A DNA stretch of 64,000 nt, taken from Erwinia tracheiphila (GTDB taxonomy: Bacteria; Pseudomonadota; Gammaproteobacteria; Enterobacterales; Enterobacteriaceae). The stretch spans positions 2,914,001-2,978,000 of the forward strand of contig NZ_CP089932.1 in assembly GCF_021365465.1 (NCBI RefSeq), read 5' to 3'. Of this stretch, positions 25,739 to 37,403 are shown in pieces; position 1 is the first letter of the stretch, and each line of letters begins with the position of its first letter. Both the position numbers and the translations under genes were made by a program. The notes beneath the pieces are model-generated. The model saw only the letters and a list, made by a program, of their open reading frames with translations, was not told where the DNA came from and searched no databases.

Positions 25739-26264
25739 GACGTATTGCTGAACGTTGTAAAAAGCCACCTGCATAGCAGGTGGCTTTGACACCGCCCCCT
25801 AAAAGGGGGCTTAAACACCACCTTTCCAGTCCGAGCTGTATTTGCCTTTCTTCTTCCTCTTTGGCAACTTTGTCCTGGTACCGCACATACCTTCGAATTA
25901 CTTCTTCTTTTGCACCCACCGAATCCACAAAATACCCTCTTTGCCAAAAGTGGTTACACCAAAGCTTGTGCTTCCTGAGATAAGGAAACTTCTCGAACAG
26001 CCTGATGGCCGTTCGCCCTTTCACAAATCCCATCAACTCAGAAACACTCAAGCCAGGCGGCGTCCTCACCACCAGATGCATATGATATATCTGCACATTT
26101 AGCTCAACTACTGTGCATTTTTTCATATTGCTGTAAATGTAGATGCTGCGGTAAACCTCTTTACCGAGATGACCTTTGAGGATTTTGTATCTGTACTTCG
26201 GTGTCCATACAAGATGATACTGACAGCGATAGAATACGTGGGAAGCGGATTCATATCTGCTCAT
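25668..26264 (-). CDS. tnpA: IS200-like Y1 transposase TnpA with run-on C terminus
   Basis: This is a single-tyrosine HUH transposase acting on single-stranded DNA. The start at 26264 ([31 protein letters not shown]) is the family start. The HUH-type motif is YHMHLVV, and the catalytic Tyr lies in [16 protein letters not shown]. The normal family length is about 140-155 residues. Here the frame runs on to 198 codons, through the element's end hairpins and antisense into the ompF 3' end. A stop exists in the next frame just after LGLE, so a late 1-nt frameshift probably removed the original stop. Catalytic residues are intact. Confidence 0.75.
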   Translation of the reverse strand: MSRYESASHVFYRCQYHLVWTPKYRYKILKGHLGKEVYRSIYIYSNMKKCTVVELNVQIYHMHLVVRTPPGLSVSELMGFVKGRTAIRLFEKFPYLRKHKLWCNHFWQRGYFVDSVGAKEEVIRRYVRYQDKVAKEEEERQIQLGLERWCLSPLLGGGVKATCYAGGFLQRSAIRLRTDKPDLTLLCRLCSDPVRCCC

Positions 26265-26377
26265 GCTATTTACTCCTTGATTTGCTGGTAACAAACCTGG
26301 GCAGTATTTAGCATGGACATGCTACGGGCAAAGCCCTACATGAACGATCACCACCTCCATAGGAGGAGGTTTAAAGT
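25758..26377 (-). mobile_element. IS200/IS605-family element (IS200-like) between ompF and its terminator
   Basis: The boundaries are approximate. One end has a perfect 12-bp-stem hairpin, AAAGCCACCTGC-ATA-GCAGGTGGCTTT (25761-25787). A second hairpin of CCCCCTAAAAGGGGG type lies just inside it. The other end has CCTCC-ATA-GGAGG (about 26355-26367). Such imperfect subterminal hairpins, rather than inverted repeats, mark IS200 elements. The same CCACCTGCATAGCAGGTG hairpin recurs at the end of the second, diverged IS200-like element at 53252. The element separates ompF from its terminator at 26379. Confidence 0.75.
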
Positions 26378-26378
26378 T

Positions 26379-26417
26379 GAGAATAAAAACGGGATCTCGG
26401 GTCCCGTTTTTATTCTC
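26379..26417 (+). terminator. Original ompF terminator, displaced by IS200-like element
   Basis: GAGAATAAAAACGGGA (26379-26394) and its exact complement (26402-26417) form a 16-bp stem with a 7-nt loop, with U-rich sequence on both strands. It can act in either direction. It is now 640 bp from the ompF stop because of the IS. Confidence 0.85.
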
Positions 26418-26535
26418 TCCTCATTTAATCCTTTACTCATCCTGCACTTTTTAACGCAAACGGTTGGCAATTTGGACCTCCCGGCGGTAACCTGAGTCCT
26501 CATTTCGCTTCAGTTAAAGTTAATGGACTTCGACT

Positions 26536-27726
26536 ATGTTTGAACGTATTACTGCTGCACCTGCAGACCCCATTCTTGGTTTAGCCGACCTCTTTCGCGC
26601 TGACGAGCGCCTAAATAAGATCAATCTCGGTATTGGCGTTTACAAAGATGAAACCGGCAAAACCCCGGTACTTACCAGCGTGAAGAAAGCAGAGCAATTT
26701 CTGCTGGAAAACGAGAGCACGAAAAATTACCTGAGCATTGATGGCCTGGCTGATTTTGCGCGCTGTACTCAGGCTCTGCTGTTTGGTCCGGAGAATACCA
26801 TCATCAGTTCGAAACGCGCCCGAACGGCACAAACGCCGGGTGGTACCGGAGCACTGCGCGTAGCCGCCGATTTTATCACTTCCCAGACCGACGCCAGACG
26901 TGTCTGGATCAGTAATCCAAGCTGGCCAAACCACAAAAATGTCTTCGAGTCCGCCGGTCTCGAAGTCTGCGAGTACCATTACTACGACGCAGCCAGCCGT
27001 TCGCTGGATTTCGCAGGCATGCAGCAGGCACTTTCTGACGCCAACGCAGGCGACATTGTCCTGTTCCACGGCTGCTGCCATAATCCAACCGGCATTGATC
27101 CAACCAGCGAACAGTGGGCACAGCTTGCTGAAATGTCCCTGAATAAAGGCTGGCTGCCGCTTTTTGATTTTGCTTACCAGGGCTTTGCACGTGGCCTGGA
27201 AGAAGATGCTGAAGGCCTGCGTATTTTCGCTGCCAGCCACCAGGAATTGATCGTAGCAAGCTCTTACTCGAAGAATTTTGGTCTGTACAACGAACGTGTT
27301 GGCGCACTGACGCTGGTCGCCAGTGAATCTGCTATTGCAGAGACCGCCTTTAGTCAGGTTAAGGCGACAATTCGTGCTAATTATTCTAACCCACCTTCAC
27401 ATGGCGCAGCCGTGGTGGCAACCATTCTCGGCAACGAAGCACTTCGGGCGCTTTGGCAACAGGAACTGACCGGCATGCGTCAGCGCATTCATCGTATGCG
27501 CCAGCTGTTTGTGAACATGCTTCAGGAAAAAGGAGCCAAGGGCGATTTCAGCTTTATTATCAACCAGAACGGCATGTTTTCATTCAGTGGGCTGACTAAA
27601 GACCAGGTCGTACGCTTACGGGAAGATTTCGGCGTTTACGCTATAAATTCCGGCAGGGTTAATGTCGCGGGCATGACGCCGGATAATATGGCTCCGCTTT
27701 GTGAAGCCATCGTAGCCGTCCTTTAG
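26536..27726 (+). CDS. aspC: Aspartate aminotransferase, 396 aa
   Basis: This PLP enzyme interconverts aspartate/2-oxoglutarate and oxaloacetate/glutamate and also transaminates aromatic amino acids. The start [25 protein letters not shown] matches E. coli AspC, with an identical length of 396. The PLP lysine is in [15 protein letters not shown] (near residue 246). Other conserved parts are [44 protein letters not shown] and [11 protein letters not shown]. It is intact and monocistronic between terminators. Confidence 0.97.
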   Translation: MFERITAAPADPILGLADLFRADERLNKINLGIGVYKDETGKTPVLTSVKKAEQFLLENESTKNYLSIDGLADFARCTQALLFGPENTIISSKRARTAQTPGGTGALRVAADFITSQTDARRVWISNPSWPNHKNVFESAGLEVCEYHYYDAASRSLDFAGMQQALSDANAGDIVLFHGCCHNPTGIDPTSEQWAQLAEMSLNKGWLPLFDFAYQGFARGLEEDAEGLRIFAASHQELIVASSYSKNFGLYNERVGALTLVASESAIAETAFSQVKATIRANYSNPPSHGAAVVATILGNEALRALWQQELTGMRQRIHRMRQLFVNMLQEKGAKGDFSFIINQNGMFSFSGLTKDQVVRLREDFGVYAINSGRVNVAGMTPDNMAPLCEAIVAVL

Positions 27727-27833
27727 CGATCAACAAGTGCATCGTCCCTACCACGCGCAGAAAAAATTTTCAGAATAAATGGTTTCCGGTGCCGTGAAAT
27801 TTCTTTGCCCTCACTGCAAAGCACTGCGTTAAA

Positions 27834-27856
27834 AATCCGCCTTTTTAAGGCGGATT
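27834..27856 (+). terminator. Probable terminator hairpin after aspC
   Basis: AATCCGCC (27834-27841) and GGCGGATT (27849-27856) form an 8-bp stem whose loop contains the T-run. It lies about 110 bp beyond the aspC stop. Confidence 0.6.
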
Positions 27857-28257
27857 AACCCGCTGTTGGAAGACCGCAATCTGAGAAAACGCTTATGCGT
27901 GGTGGATGATTCGAATTCAGGGTAGTGTAATCCGGTGACTCAGGCCCACTGGAAATATTTTCAGGTCAACCAACGTTTCGACATCTCTTAACGGGAGCAA
28001 AGAGCCATTCAGGAATAAATACTGCGTGTTACAGCAGGCTGAAGAAGAGCAGCCTTATGGCTGTGGGGCTGTGGAGGATATCCTGGTAAAAGTCATCAGC
28101 TAAAAAGGCCGCCCTCAATGCAGCGACATCAGCGAATTGAAGATCCCGATGTTGTATCACTATGGTGCCGGTATAATAATACAAGAGCCAAAACCGGGTG
28201 ATACCACGTTCAAAAGGCCTTTTTGCCCGTAGATAATTCCATGCCTCGCTAACACAG
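27857..28257 (+). other. Unassigned region with a decayed plus-strand reading frame
   Basis: Between about 27940 and 28103 the plus strand reads like the frameshifted end of a gene: HWKYFQVNQRFDIS in one frame, then SLNGSKEPFRNKY continuing into CVLQQAEEEQPYGCGAVEDI in another, with TAA at 28101-28103. I do not recognise the family. From 28104 to 28257 nothing is seen. E. coli has no gene between aspC and gloC here, so this is likely acquired, now dead DNA. Confidence 0.4.
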
Positions 28258-28704
28258 TCAGCGAAAAGAGAGCCAGCACTGCGCTAAATATGTTTTATCT
28301 GCCGTTCGGCCTGATCTTTTGCTCCCTTGCCTGATATTACAGATGCTGGCGGATTGCTTCTTCGTTTGCTGTTCTGAGTCCACCTGATATCCGTTGCCAG
28401 AAATGATTTTTCTGTAGCTCAGGTTTGATAAAGAAACGTCGCAAGCCGCCCGGCTGCTGGTCCCCTCTCCTGAGGCCCTCTCACCGCTGGAATATGCATA
28501 GCCGATGGCATTATCAGCACCAGACGAACACGATTCTGTCTTCACGTTCACTTCTTTCGCCGTCAGGTCTTCTGTCACAGTAAATACATGTACTTGAGTA
28601 AAGCTATTTACCCAAGGTTTGCCGTGAGGATTGTTGCTTCGGCATGCAAACGAGGTGAGGCTAAAAGCGAAAGAATATGTGTAAGGAGATAGCTCTCTGT
28701 CCAT
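28258..28704 (-). CDS. Hypothetical protein, 148 codons, doubtful
   Basis: The frame MDRELSPYTYSFAFSLTSFACRSNNPHGK... is Ser-rich, with four Cys and no clear signal peptide, domain or ribosome-binding site. The central part (VKTESCSSGADNAIGYAYSSGERASGEG) could be real secreted-protein sequence. The C-terminal third (QQTKKQSASICNIRQGSKRSGRTADK) looks like a shifted frame. It may be a remnant of an acquired gene or chance. Confidence 0.3.
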   Translation of the reverse strand: MDRELSPYTYSFAFSLTSFACRSNNPHGKPWVNSFTQVHVFTVTEDLTAKEVNVKTESCSSGADNAIGYAYSSGERASGEGTSSRAACDVSLSNLSYRKIISGNGYQVDSEQQTKKQSASICNIRQGSKRSGRTADKTYLAQCWLSFR

Positions 28705-28838
28705 ACAGTACTGGCATATTTCCAGCAGAACTGCATTTAGCCTCCGTCTTCTGGGGCCAAAGCCATCAGCTGCACAGGAGGTGCTTCAGGGGGACAGCAA
28801 AAAAGCCTGCCAAAAAGTAGACCGTTACTTGAGACAGG

Positions 28839-29468
28839 TTACTGCAGAAACGGATTTGCGATGCTTTCCTGCCCTAAAGTGGATATCGGGCCGTGACCGG
28901 GTAAAAAGGTAACGTCATCCCCAAGGGGCAATAACCTGGTTTTAATGGATGTAATGAGATCGCTGTGACTACCCTGTGGAAAATCACTACGGCCCACCCC
29001 ACCATTAAAAAGCACATCCCCTGAAATCAGCAGACGCTCTTTTCTGGCAAAAAAAACAACATGCCCCTGCGTATGACCCGGGCAATGCAGAATATCCAGG
29101 GTGATATTGCCAACCTGCACGGTTTCACCCTCTTCCAGCCAGTGATCGGGCCTGACAGGCGGACAATCAGGCAAACCAAACATCTGGCTTTGTACCATCA
29201 ACGCTTCAAGACAGAAGGCATCAGCCCGATGCGGCCCTGTTAACGGTGCATGATAAAAGGCAGCCACATCAGTAGCGGCACCAACATGATCTAAATGACC
29301 ATGCGTTAACAAAACCTGTATTACGGTCACACCGCGTTGTTTTACCGCAGTCTGAATCTTTTCAATATCCCCACCGGGGTCAACAACCGCAGCTTGTAAG
29401 GTAGAGGGACACCAGATTAGCGAACAATTCTGGGCAAAAGCAGTAACCGGGATGACTTGATAATGCAT
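28839..29468 (-). CDS. gloC: Hydroxyacylglutathione hydrolase GloC (YcbL), 209 aa
   Basis: This is a type II glyoxalase of the metallo-beta-lactamase fold, hydrolysing S-lactoylglutathione in methylglyoxal detoxification. The start at 29468 ([20 protein letters not shown]) follows AGGGAGAG and matches E. coli; the ATG nine codons upstream is rejected. The metal motif [10 protein letters not shown] is near residue 55, with [29 protein letters not shown] and [10 protein letters not shown] following. It ends at NPFLQ, a few residues shorter than E. coli YcbL (215). It is 38 bp downstream of mepK and is likely co-transcribed. Confidence 0.95.
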   Translation of the reverse strand: MHYQVIPVTAFAQNCSLIWCPSTLQAAVVDPGGDIEKIQTAVKQRGVTVIQVLLTHGHLDHVGAATDVAAFYHAPLTGPHRADAFCLEALMVQSQMFGLPDCPPVRPDHWLEEGETVQVGNITLDILHCPGHTQGHVVFFARKERLLISGDVLFNGGVGRSDFPQGSHSDLITSIKTRLLPLGDDVTFLPGHGPISTLGQESIANPFLQ

Positions 29469-29506
29469 AACTCTCCCTATTTCCGGCATAAGCACCGGTT
29501 ATTCCA

Positions 29507-30055
29507 CTACCAGTGGCGGATCGGCCCGGTATCAATATGCACAAAATTACTGCGGGGGTAATAGCCTACCCCACCCGCTTTCATCGACAGCGCTGCTTTG
29601 CGAACGTTGCTTAAGGAAATCCCCTCAATATGGAAATCCATTGCCTGTCCCAACGTATGGTAACTGTGTTTTGCCACGCCGCTGGTACGTTCATGCATTA
29701 AATTATTGGTCGCCAGGGAACGATAGCCTGAAATCAGTTGCACTGGTTTGCGCGTCCCCAGCATGGTCTGTAAACGATAAAGCTGGTCAAATAAGTGAGG
29801 ATCGATATTGCGCGTTTTATTCGCGCGGTAATCACGAAAGAAATGATTGAGCCGGGTAAGCTCATTTTTGTCATAGCCCTTTCCGTTAAAAAACTCCGTT
29901 TTCAGGCTTTCACCCGTATTGAGATTCTTTAATGTTAAAACACGTGGCCGTGAAGTGGAAAGTGAAGCGAATGATTGTCCGGGAAGCAACGTTAAACCCA
30001 ACGCAGCACCGCCCAAAGCCAGCAATCTACGGCGATTAGGGTTAAAAGTTTTCAT
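29507..30055 (-). CDS. mepK: Murein DD-endopeptidase MepK (YcbK), 182 aa
   Basis: This periplasmic zinc peptidase (M15 family) cleaves peptidoglycan crosslinks, including 3-3 links, during cell growth. The N terminus has a twin-arginine signal (NRRRLLALGGAALGLTLLPGQSFA). The catalytic zinc motifs are HSYHTLGQAMDFHIEG and FVHIDTG. The length equals E. coli YcbK (182). It follows ldtD on the same strand; pairing an LD-transpeptidase with an endopeptidase that cuts its products is the known arrangement. Confidence 0.96.
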   Translation of the reverse strand: MKTFNPNRRRLLALGGAALGLTLLPGQSFASLSTSRPRVLTLKNLNTGESLKTEFFNGKGYDKNELTRLNHFFRDYRANKTRNIDPHLFDQLYRLQTMLGTRKPVQLISGYRSLATNNLMHERTSGVAKHSYHTLGQAMDFHIEGISLSNVRKAALSMKAGGVGYYPRSNFVHIDTGPIRHW

Positions 30056-30241
30056 AGATCCGTATTACCAGGTATTGATTTGCACAAGATTGAAAAAACG
30101 TCACAGAGCAGAACCATAACCAGGTGAATTTGCTGAGTCAACCTCTGGAAGATGATGGGTGCGGCAATATAGCGTTTTATTACCTTATCCACGCGGTTGC
30201 CCCTCAAGGCCACCATAAACTAAATTCTCAATTATAAAAGA

Positions 30242-32053
30242 TTAGAGCAATAATTGACCAGCAGCTGTCAGCGCTCCGGCACCTGAGCGCGCCGTCATAT
30301 CATAATTGTAAATATCTGTACGATACCGTGGTTTGCCATCCTCCTCCACCCAGGCGGTCAGGTAATAAAGGTTGACCGGAATGCGGTGTCTGACAGGAAT
30401 ATATTGCGTGTTTCCCTCTTTAATAGTGCTGGATATACGCGAGTCATCCCATCCAGCATTCTGTAATAGCAGGCTTGCCAGATCTGAGGCCTTATTCACC
30501 CGTACACACCCGGAACTTAATGCACGAATTTCTTTCTGGAAGAGATTATGATTTGGCGTATCGTGCAAATAAATCGCATCAGAGCTGGGCATATTGAATT
30601 TATAACGGCCCAGTGAATTGTTGGCCCCCGGTGCCTGACGAACGCGATAGGGGAACGACGACGCAGAGATGGTGTGCCAGTCGATCATGGTTGGATCGAC
30701 CACTTCTGCATCATTGCTCCAGCCAGAAAGCAGCGTGTAATTGTGTTTACTGAGATAGCCCGGGTCCTGTTTAACTTTAGGAATAATATCCTGACGTACC
30801 AGCGTGGTAGGGACATTCCACGGGGGGTTCAGCACCACATTGCTCAAAGCACTGCGCATCAAAGGCGTTTTTCTGTCGGGTCTGCCAACGATCACTCTCG
30901 AAGCAAGGATCTGATTGCCGTTAAGATAATAAATCAGCGAATAGTTGGGAATGTTAACCATGATACCGTTGTGCATATCATCGGGTAACAGACGCAAACG
31001 TTGAATATTCAGCGCCAGCAGCGAAGCACGAAGCTGCGGTGAAGCATTCAGCCACTCACGCGTACGCGTACCAATAGCCGCATCCGATTCAAGTCCCTGC
31101 CAGCGTTGAAAACGTTTTACTGCGTCAACCAGCTCATTTGAATAAACATGTGTGGGATCGGCTGGCACCACGTTTGCCTGTACCAAACCAGAAGGCTGTG
31201 GCGTATTGATACTGTCATTATCAGAAGGAGAAGCAGCAGAGGGGCTGACCACTGCATCTTCATCGACTACCGCTGCGGGGACGCTGGTCACAGGGACCGC
31301 ATCGTCTGCAGGGCGTGGGGCATCGTTGCCCGGCATCATCATTCCGGTACGCTGCAGGATTTCTCTCAGTGCCGGAACATCCTCACTCAACTGACCTGGC
31401 CGCAGCGTTTTCGAACCTCTCAGCTGTGGCCACGGTCGGTTATCGGCAAGCAGGGTTTTCAGCGCCTGATGCATTAGGGCATATTGTGAGTGTTGAGGAG
31501 CCAACGAATGAACTAAAGCCGTGCTGCGGCCCTGATACACCGCCTGCTGCCACTGATTGATCAGCACGGCAGAAGGGGCAACAAGCTTATAAGGTACATT
31601 GCTGTAAAGCCAGCTTTCTCCCCTGCTCGGAACGGAAGAAACAAATTGCAGATAGCCCAGCATTGCGTCAGATAAAACCACATCGCGAGCCAAACCGGTT
31701 ACGGTTGGATCGGTGAGCAATTTAACCCAATTGCTGAACTGCGGCTGGATACCGGAAATGGCGACTTCAGCCAGCTGCTGCTGAAACTGCTGCACTGCCT
31801 CGCGGTCCTGCCACATTAACCGCATGCCATGCGAAGCATACAGAGGTGCCAACGTGTCGAGAAAGAAAGGCCGGGAGCCATTCTGAAAAGCCGAGAGCAG
31901 CTGATGCTGTGTCTGTGAAATAGTATATTGCGGGATGGCAGGAGCAGATACAGGAGGAATACCCGCCACGGCGGGAAGCATCTGCCCCAGAACCAACGCC
32001 AGACAACTGCCTGTAAATGTTAACCTTGCGAGACGTGATTTTGTGAGCAACAT
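30242..32053 (-). CDS. ldtD: L,D-transpeptidase LdtD (YcbB), 603 aa
   Basis: This periplasmic enzyme makes 3-3 (mDap-mDap) peptidoglycan crosslinks. The start at 32053 ([31 protein letters not shown]) begins a signal peptide and has GGAAG upstream; the ATG at 32095 adds 14 polar residues and is rejected. Domains in order: N-terminal scaffold, peptidoglycan-binding domain ([32 protein letters not shown]), then the YkuD catalytic domain with HDTPNHNLF and SSGCVRV, Cys at about residue 516. A Pro/Ala/Ser-rich linker (about residues 250-310) is longer than in E. coli. Confidence 0.95.
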   Translation of the reverse strand: MLLTKSRLARLTFTGSCLALVLGQMLPAVAGIPPVSAPAIPQYTISQTQHQLLSAFQNGSRPFFLDTLAPLYASHGMRLMWQDREAVQQFQQQLAEVAISGIQPQFSNWVKLLTDPTVTGLARDVVLSDAMLGYLQFVSSVPSRGESWLYSNVPYKLVAPSAVLINQWQQAVYQGRSTALVHSLAPQHSQYALMHQALKTLLADNRPWPQLRGSKTLRPGQLSEDVPALREILQRTGMMMPGNDAPRPADDAVPVTSVPAAVVDEDAVVSPSAASPSDNDSINTPQPSGLVQANVVPADPTHVYSNELVDAVKRFQRWQGLESDAAIGTRTREWLNASPQLRASLLALNIQRLRLLPDDMHNGIMVNIPNYSLIYYLNGNQILASRVIVGRPDRKTPLMRSALSNVVLNPPWNVPTTLVRQDIIPKVKQDPGYLSKHNYTLLSGWSNDAEVVDPTMIDWHTISASSFPYRVRQAPGANNSLGRYKFNMPSSDAIYLHDTPNHNLFQKEIRALSSGCVRVNKASDLASLLLQNAGWDDSRISSTIKEGNTQYIPVRHRIPVNLYYLTAWVEEDGKPRYRTDIYNYDMTARSGAGALTAAGQLLL

Positions 32054-32230
32054 CCCTTGCTTCCTGTTAAGTGTCGAATCAGACGATGACCGCATGATGA
32101 GCAGCTATCATTATAAATATATAAAATAAGCGAACGGCATCGATTGTAAAGAAACCGCATGCCGCCGCTCAGATTAATGTACTGACATCTTTTTTCTATC
32201 TTTGTCAGTGGATTATTTAAGAGATAGGGC

Positions 32231-35200
32231 TCAGGATGATGCCTGCCACTCCGGTGCTGAACCTGTGGCGCTCGCTGCCACAGGTTCAGCCGCAAAGCCA
32301 CGCAGGCCAACCACATGCACATGCTCTGTATTGTTAATAACTTTACGCACCAGCTTGTAGGTGGTGCCTTTTTCTGGGCTGATATTTTCAGGTGCCGCAA
32401 TAATCAGCTGCATCTGCAGGCGATCGCAAAGCTCAAACAACGTGGCGATAGATTTCGCATCCAGGCGCGCGGCTTCATCAAGAAACAGCAGGCGGCAGGG
32501 TGAAATATCTTTGCCACGCAAACGCCGTGATTCTTCTTCCCAGCTCTGTACCACCATCACCAGAATTGACATGCCGGTACCAATTGCTTCACCGGTAGAC
32601 AGTGCGCCACTCTCCGCGCGCAGCCAACCGTCAGAACCACGGTTAACTTCCACTTCCATATCCAGATAGTTACGATAATCCAGCAGCTCCTCGCCGATAG
32701 TCTGTGGCAGGCGCTGCCCCATATCAACTTGCGGATTGAGGCGCTGATAAAGTTTTGCCAGTGCTTCTGAGAAAGTCAGACGTTGACTGTTAAACAGGTC
32801 CTGATGCTGCTCGTGCTGCTCAGATAACACATCCAGCAGCGTGGCATGGGATTCACGCACGTTAACATTGAGGCGCACGCTCTGTACCTGACCAAAGCTG
32901 ACACTTTGCAGCCCCTGGTTCAACTGACGGATACGGTTTTGCTCACGCTGAATGGTCTTACGAATAATGTTCGAAACGCTGCGGGAACTGATAGCCAGCA
33001 TTTGCTCGCGGGCAGTCAACTCTTCAGTCAGGCGGCCCAGCTCAATTTCCATCTGCTCGATAGCCTCAACCGGATCGTCCGTACGGATGATATCCTGCCG
33101 GATACGCTCGCGCAGATGCTGGTAAACCGCGATAAAGAACTGAATTTTACGCTCGGGCCGTTTGGGATCTTCCGAGAGGCGCAGAATATCGCGTAAATGT
33201 TCATTATCAGCAACGGCCAGGCGTAACGCCCCCAGCGCTTTATCCGACATGGAACGCAGTTCATCACCGCCCAAATAAGCCAGTTCGCGACGGTGCAGGC
33301 GACGTTCCACGCCATTGTCTTTTACCATGCGCAGGACAGCGACCCAACCAGCTTTAGCACTGACCACCTGCTCACGGCTCTGATGATAATCCCGCTCCAC
33401 ACGTTTTAGTTTTTTCTGCAGTGCATCCATTTCTGCTTCACAGAAAGTCAGCTGTTTTTCAAGCTGATTGCGGCGGGCACGATTATTACTCAGGGCGGAA
33501 TAAAGCTCGTCACGACGCAAGCGAGCGCGCTCTTCAGCGCTGGCATCAGCCTGCACGCCAATGTCCTGCATTTCCTGACGCAGCTCTTTCAACATATCCT
33601 GCCTGGCATCGTGCGCACTCTTCAGTGAGGCAAGCACCTGAGAATACTGGGTCAGCTGCGCCTGATGAGCACGTAGCTGCTCACGGGCACGGGCGCGTTC
33701 AGATTCTGCCTGCTCAAGACGCTGCCGCAATTTTTCGTTCAGATCGCTGTTACCATCCAACATGCTGGCAGAGTCAACGTAGCCAAAGTGCGCACGACGC
33801 TGTACCACTTCTGTCACGGCAAAAGCCTGCTGACGCGCATCACGCTGGACTTGCTGTGCCTGCTGGTAATCCTGTTTCAGCTGATCGTGCTGCTGCGGGT
33901 CGCTCTGCAATACGCCAACCAGAGGTTCCAGCTTCGCCAGATGATTACCATGCTGTTGCAGGAAGCGTGCGGCTTCCTGCGCCTCATCCAGCCGCTCAAG
34001 GATCTCGTCATAGCGATCCTGCAGCGTTTCATCCCTTAACAGACTGAGACGTGGCAACAGCCTGTTAAGCTGAACAACGCCCTCTTTCGCCTGCTCAAAC
34101 TGCTGGCGCTGCTGCTGGTTTTCATTTTCATGTGCACCCAGCGTCCTTTCAAGCTCGCCACGGCGGCTATTCAGGGTACGGATCTGTGCTTCCGGGTCTG
34201 CCTCGAACGCCACCGCAAGATGGCTGCCAATAAAACGGCTGAAGGACTGATGCAGACGCTGTGTTTTTTGCACGTCGAATGACAGCGTGGCATAGCGCTC
34301 TGCAAGAGTTTCCCGCTCGGCGTGCAGCTGTTCAAGCTGGTTCTCACGGGCTGCCCGACCAAAAAGCGGAACCTTAGGAAAACGCGAGTAACGCCACTGG
34401 CGGTCGCCTGCTTTGACCACCACCGCTTTTTGCAGTTCTTCAACATTAAACACACTGTCATCAAAGGATTGCGGATCGCCTTCGATCAGGTAGAGATCCT
34501 CCGGGCAATCCTCCAGTCCGTCCAGCAGGTCGCGCACCCGTGACAGCTCAGGCACCACGATAGCATGACGGGACGGGCCGTAGAGTGCGGAAAAGTAAGG
34601 CGCATCGTCAATGGTGACGTCATCATAGATTTCCGAAAGCAGCATGCCGCCAAACCGCTCCGCCAGCGTATTCAGACGCGAGTCTTCCGCGCCTCCCGGC
34701 TGACTGAAACGTTCAATTTTTTTCTCAACGTCACGCTTACGGGCGGAAACCTCATCACGTTCAACGGTGGTTTCACGCTCGCGCTCCAGCAGTTGCTGCA
34801 TAAATTCAGTGACCTGCTGGCTGCTTTCCAGCGACTGGCCGGTTTGCTCACCAAGCTGAGTGAGAATTTCCTGAGCCGCAAGCCAGTGGGGAGCCTGGCG
34901 GGTGAGCCGAGCGATCTGTTCGCGTACCTGCTCCAGCTCCTGGCGCATAATCATCCGCCGTTCACCGGCTTCCGATACGCTTTCAGCCAGCTGTTCTATT
35001 TGCGCTTCCAGCTCGTGCTGCAACGCTTCCAGTTCCTCAGGATGATAGTGCTGGCCGTGGCGTTTATTAAATTCATTCAGCAGGCGTTCGGCATCCTGCT
35101 GCTCACGCAGACGCTGCTCCAGCTCTGACAGCCTGCCTCGCAGGGAGGGAACCTGTTCAGCATAATGACGCTGGTTACTGGCGTCATGCAGCAGGTCACG

Positions 35201-36694
35201 TCCGCGTTGCCAGGCTTCACTGCGGCTGACCGGCCCGCTGATGCGGTTCACCAAATCAAACGCTAAATCAAACTGACTGTGCGCTGCCTCGGCTACGCTC
35301 ATTTTCTGCTCAAGCATCAGCAGCTTATCAGTGGCCTCCTGCTCTTTTACCCGAAGGGTTTCCTGCCAGTTTTCCGCATTGTCCACGCTCAGTTCGGGAA
35401 TCTGGCAAACCTGCTGCGCGCGCTGCAGGGCGGCAAGCGCCTGCTGGTACTGAATGGCGCGCGTTTGCTGCACGTCCAGCGCCTGCTGGTAATCCGCCAG
35501 CTGGCTTTTTAATTCGTCAACTTCAAGCTCCGCCGTTTCAGAACGGGATTCGTTCTCTTCCTGGATCTCTTGTGCTTCCGCCACAACCTCGCTTTGCTCT
35601 TCCAGACGACAGGCTAATTCATCGATATCGCTTTCATAGCGCTCGATTTTCTCCTGATGGCGCATCGCGGTTTGCACCAGGTTAAGGTGGTCACTTGCGC
35701 TCTGGTAATCCGTTTCGAGATCGCTTTCTGCCCCGTTGTGTTCGCCCAATTCGCGTGACATTTCGACATGGCGATACTGCTCGGTGGCCAGCTGGCGGCG
35801 GCTGCCAAACAGTTCGCCACGATGGAGGATCGCACCATCAAGATGAATACGCCGCTCATTGGCGTGCCGCATATAGTCGGCGGCAACGTAGCTGGTCGCC
35901 TCAGAAATCAGATGCTTAAACAGGTCGCGGTCAGATTGGGTGACACGAATGGCTTCCAGCGTCATACGGTTTTCACGCAGCGCTGCTTCCATATCCTGAA
36001 AGGCTTTGCGCACTCCGCTGTTTTCCGGCAGCAGGTAATCACGCAGTGAGCGGGTGATAGCGCTGGAGATGCCGCCGTAGAGGGATGCCTCAATCAGGCG
36101 ATAATATTTGCTGCGATCGGCAGCCGAACGCAGGCGTCGGGCCACAATGCCCAGCTCGAACATCAAGGAGTGATAATCGGTGATCGAATTGAACTGACGA
36201 AACTGGACGCTTTCCATGGTCTCAAACTTGTCTTTCAGTTCACTGAGTGGCAACACCCGTGCCTGACGGGCGTTAACTGCTTCAGTCAGAATCTCCGTCG
36301 GGTTAATTGACGCTGGCAACCCGTGAATACTAAAGGGTTTGATATCCACCTTACGATCGCGACCGGCAACCTGCTGCAAACGGACACCGACAATCACGCG
36401 CTGGTGCACAGAGTTAACCACGTCCAGCGCGGCGTAACAGACGCCAGGACGGAGTTTGCCGTGCAGGCCCTTGTCGCGGGAGCCGGAAGTGGCACCGGCT
36501 TCGGTGGTATTGCGGAAATGCAACAGCGTCAGATCGGGAATTAACGCCGTGATAAAGGCCGCCATCGTGGTGGATTTACCCGCGCCGTTGCCCCCGGACA
36601 GCGTGGTGACCAGCTCATCAAGGTCAAAGGTCCGGGCGAAAAAACCGTTCCAGTTAACCAGCGTCAACGAGCGAAATTTACCGCGTTCAATCAT
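32231..36694 (-). CDS. mukB: Chromosome partition protein MukB, 1487 aa
   Basis: This is the SMC-like ATPase of the MukBEF condensin. The start at 36694 ([28 protein letters not shown]) lies inside the end of mukE (8-bp overlap); upstream in-frame ATGs are mukE sequence in another frame. The N-terminal head has Walker [10 protein letters not shown] near residue 34. Long coiled coils flank a hinge around residues 650-780 ([21 protein letters not shown] ... [20 protein letters not shown]). The C-terminal head has the signature region [15 protein letters not shown] and Walker [12 protein letters not shown]. One residue longer than E. coli MukB (1486). Confidence 0.97.
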   Translation of the reverse strand: MIERGKFRSLTLVNWNGFFARTFDLDELVTTLSGGNGAGKSTTMAAFITALIPDLTLLHFRNTTEAGATSGSRDKGLHGKLRPGVCYAALDVVNSVHQRVIVGVRLQQVAGRDRKVDIKPFSIHGLPASINPTEILTEAVNARQARVLPLSELKDKFETMESVQFRQFNSITDYHSLMFELGIVARRLRSAADRSKYYRLIEASLYGGISSAITRSLRDYLLPENSGVRKAFQDMEAALRENRMTLEAIRVTQSDRDLFKHLISEATSYVAADYMRHANERRIHLDGAILHRGELFGSRRQLATEQYRHVEMSRELGEHNGAESDLETDYQSASDHLNLVQTAMRHQEKIERYESDIDELACRLEEQSEVVAEAQEIQEENESRSETAELEVDELKSQLADYQQALDVQQTRAIQYQQALAALQRAQQVCQIPELSVDNAENWQETLRVKEQEATDKLLMLEQKMSVAEAAHSQFDLAFDLVNRISGPVSRSEAWQRGRDLLHDASNQRHYAEQVPSLRGRLSELEQRLREQQDAERLLNEFNKRHGQHYHPEELEALQHELEAQIEQLAESVSEAGERRMIMRQELEQVREQIARLTRQAPHWLAAQEILTQLGEQTGQSLESSQQVTEFMQQLLERERETTVERDEVSARKRDVEKKIERFSQPGGAEDSRLNTLAERFGGMLLSEIYDDVTIDDAPYFSALYGPSRHAIVVPELSRVRDLLDGLEDCPEDLYLIEGDPQSFDDSVFNVEELQKAVVVKAGDRQWRYSRFPKVPLFGRAARENQLEQLHAERETLAERYATLSFDVQKTQRLHQSFSRFIGSHLAVAFEADPEAQIRTLNSRRGELERTLGAHENENQQQRQQFEQAKEGVVQLNRLLPRLSLLRDETLQDRYDEILERLDEAQEAARFLQQHGNHLAKLEPLVGVLQSDPQQHDQLKQDYQQAQQVQRDARQQAFAVTEVVQRRAHFGYVDSASMLDGNSDLNEKLRQRLEQAESERARAREQLRAHQAQLTQYSQVLASLKSAHDARQDMLKELRQEMQDIGVQADASAEERARLRRDELYSALSNNRARRNQLEKQLTFCEAEMDALQKKLKRVERDYHQSREQVVSAKAGWVAVLRMVKDNGVERRLHRRELAYLGGDELRSMSDKALGALRLAVADNEHLRDILRLSEDPKRPERKIQFFIAVYQHLRERIRQDIIRTDDPVEAIEQMEIELGRLTEELTAREQMLAISSRSVSNIIRKTIQREQNRIRQLNQGLQSVSFGQVQSVRLNVNVRESHATLLDVLSEQHEQHQDLFNSQRLTFSEALAKLYQRLNPQVDMGQRLPQTIGEELLDYRNYLDMEVEVNRGSDGWLRAESGALSTGEAIGTGMSILVMVVQSWEEESRRLRGKDISPCRLLFLDEAARLDAKSIATLFELCDRLQMQLIIAAPENISPEKGTTYKLVRKVINNTEHVHVVGLRGFAAEPVAASATGSAPEWQASS

Positions 36695-37403
36695 TCTCAT
36701 TCTCCGCGTGATCGGACGTTGTACCGTCCTCATCGCTCTCATCGTTCAGTGGCAGCCCGCCTTCAATCGGCATGGCCTCGCCATCCCGGATCATTCTCAG
36801 CTGCGCTTCGCGGGCATCATCACCACTGCGGACATCTGCGCCAAAGCGGAACACCGACTCGATGATGCGAAATTTGCTGCTGTCATTGCCCATAAACCAC
36901 ACCATGCCCAGGCGGCGCAGGCGATTGAGCGATGCACGCATTTTTTCCTGGAGCTTCTGGCGGTCAAGATCGGAACCGGTTGAACGCTGATTGACCAGCT
37001 TTAACAGCTTGCTTTCATCGGCCAGCGACAGCAGCTCATCGTACAGCTCCTGCTGGGTAAAAATACCTTCATTGGCCAGCCTTTCCGGGCTGAGATAGAG
37101 GTAGCAGAGGATTTTCCCAACCATCATATCCAGCTCGGAAAGCACAGAACGCGGGATCAAGGTGGTGGAACGGGGGCGCAGATAAAAAAAGCCTTCCGGC
37201 GCACGGATAAGCTCAACGTTATAGCGCGCGTAAAACTCTTCCAGATACTCCTGGTAATCCATCAGGAAGGCGTGATTGTCCAGTTCTTCAATGCCAATAT
37301 GGCGACCGGCACGAAGCTGGCTGTCCAGCGCCGGAAACAGCGAATTTGCCAGCGCCTGTGCCAGTTTTACCGGCATCACTTGTTCAATATTTATCGATGA
37401 CAT
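36687..37403 (-). CDS. mukE: Chromosome partition protein MukE, 238 aa
   Basis: This is a winged-helix subunit that bridges MukF and the MukB heads. The start at 37403 ([28 protein letters not shown]) matches E. coli and overlaps the mukF end by 20 bp; an ATG nine codons upstream is rejected. Conserved segments include [42 protein letters not shown] and [22 protein letters not shown]. The acidic C-terminal tail is normal for MukE. Confidence 0.96.
   Translation of the reverse strand: MSSINIEQVMPVKLAQALANSLFPALDSQLRAGRHIGIEELDNHAFLMDYQEYLEEFYARYNVELIRAPEGFFYLRPRSTTLIPRSVLSELDMMVGKILCYLYLSPERLANEGIFTQQELYDELLSLADESKLLKLVNQRSTGSDLDRQKLQEKMRASLNRLRRLGMVWFMGNDSSKFRIIESVFRFGADVRSGDDAREAQLRMIRDGEAMPIEGGLPLNDESDEDGTTSDHAENEND

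Noticed and set aside
25739..25787. Hairpin at 25761 as the native ompF terminator
   Set aside because: The same hairpin recurs at the end of the IS200-like element at 53252, and a stronger terminator lies on the far side of the IS at 26379, so it is assigned to the IS; some doubt remains.
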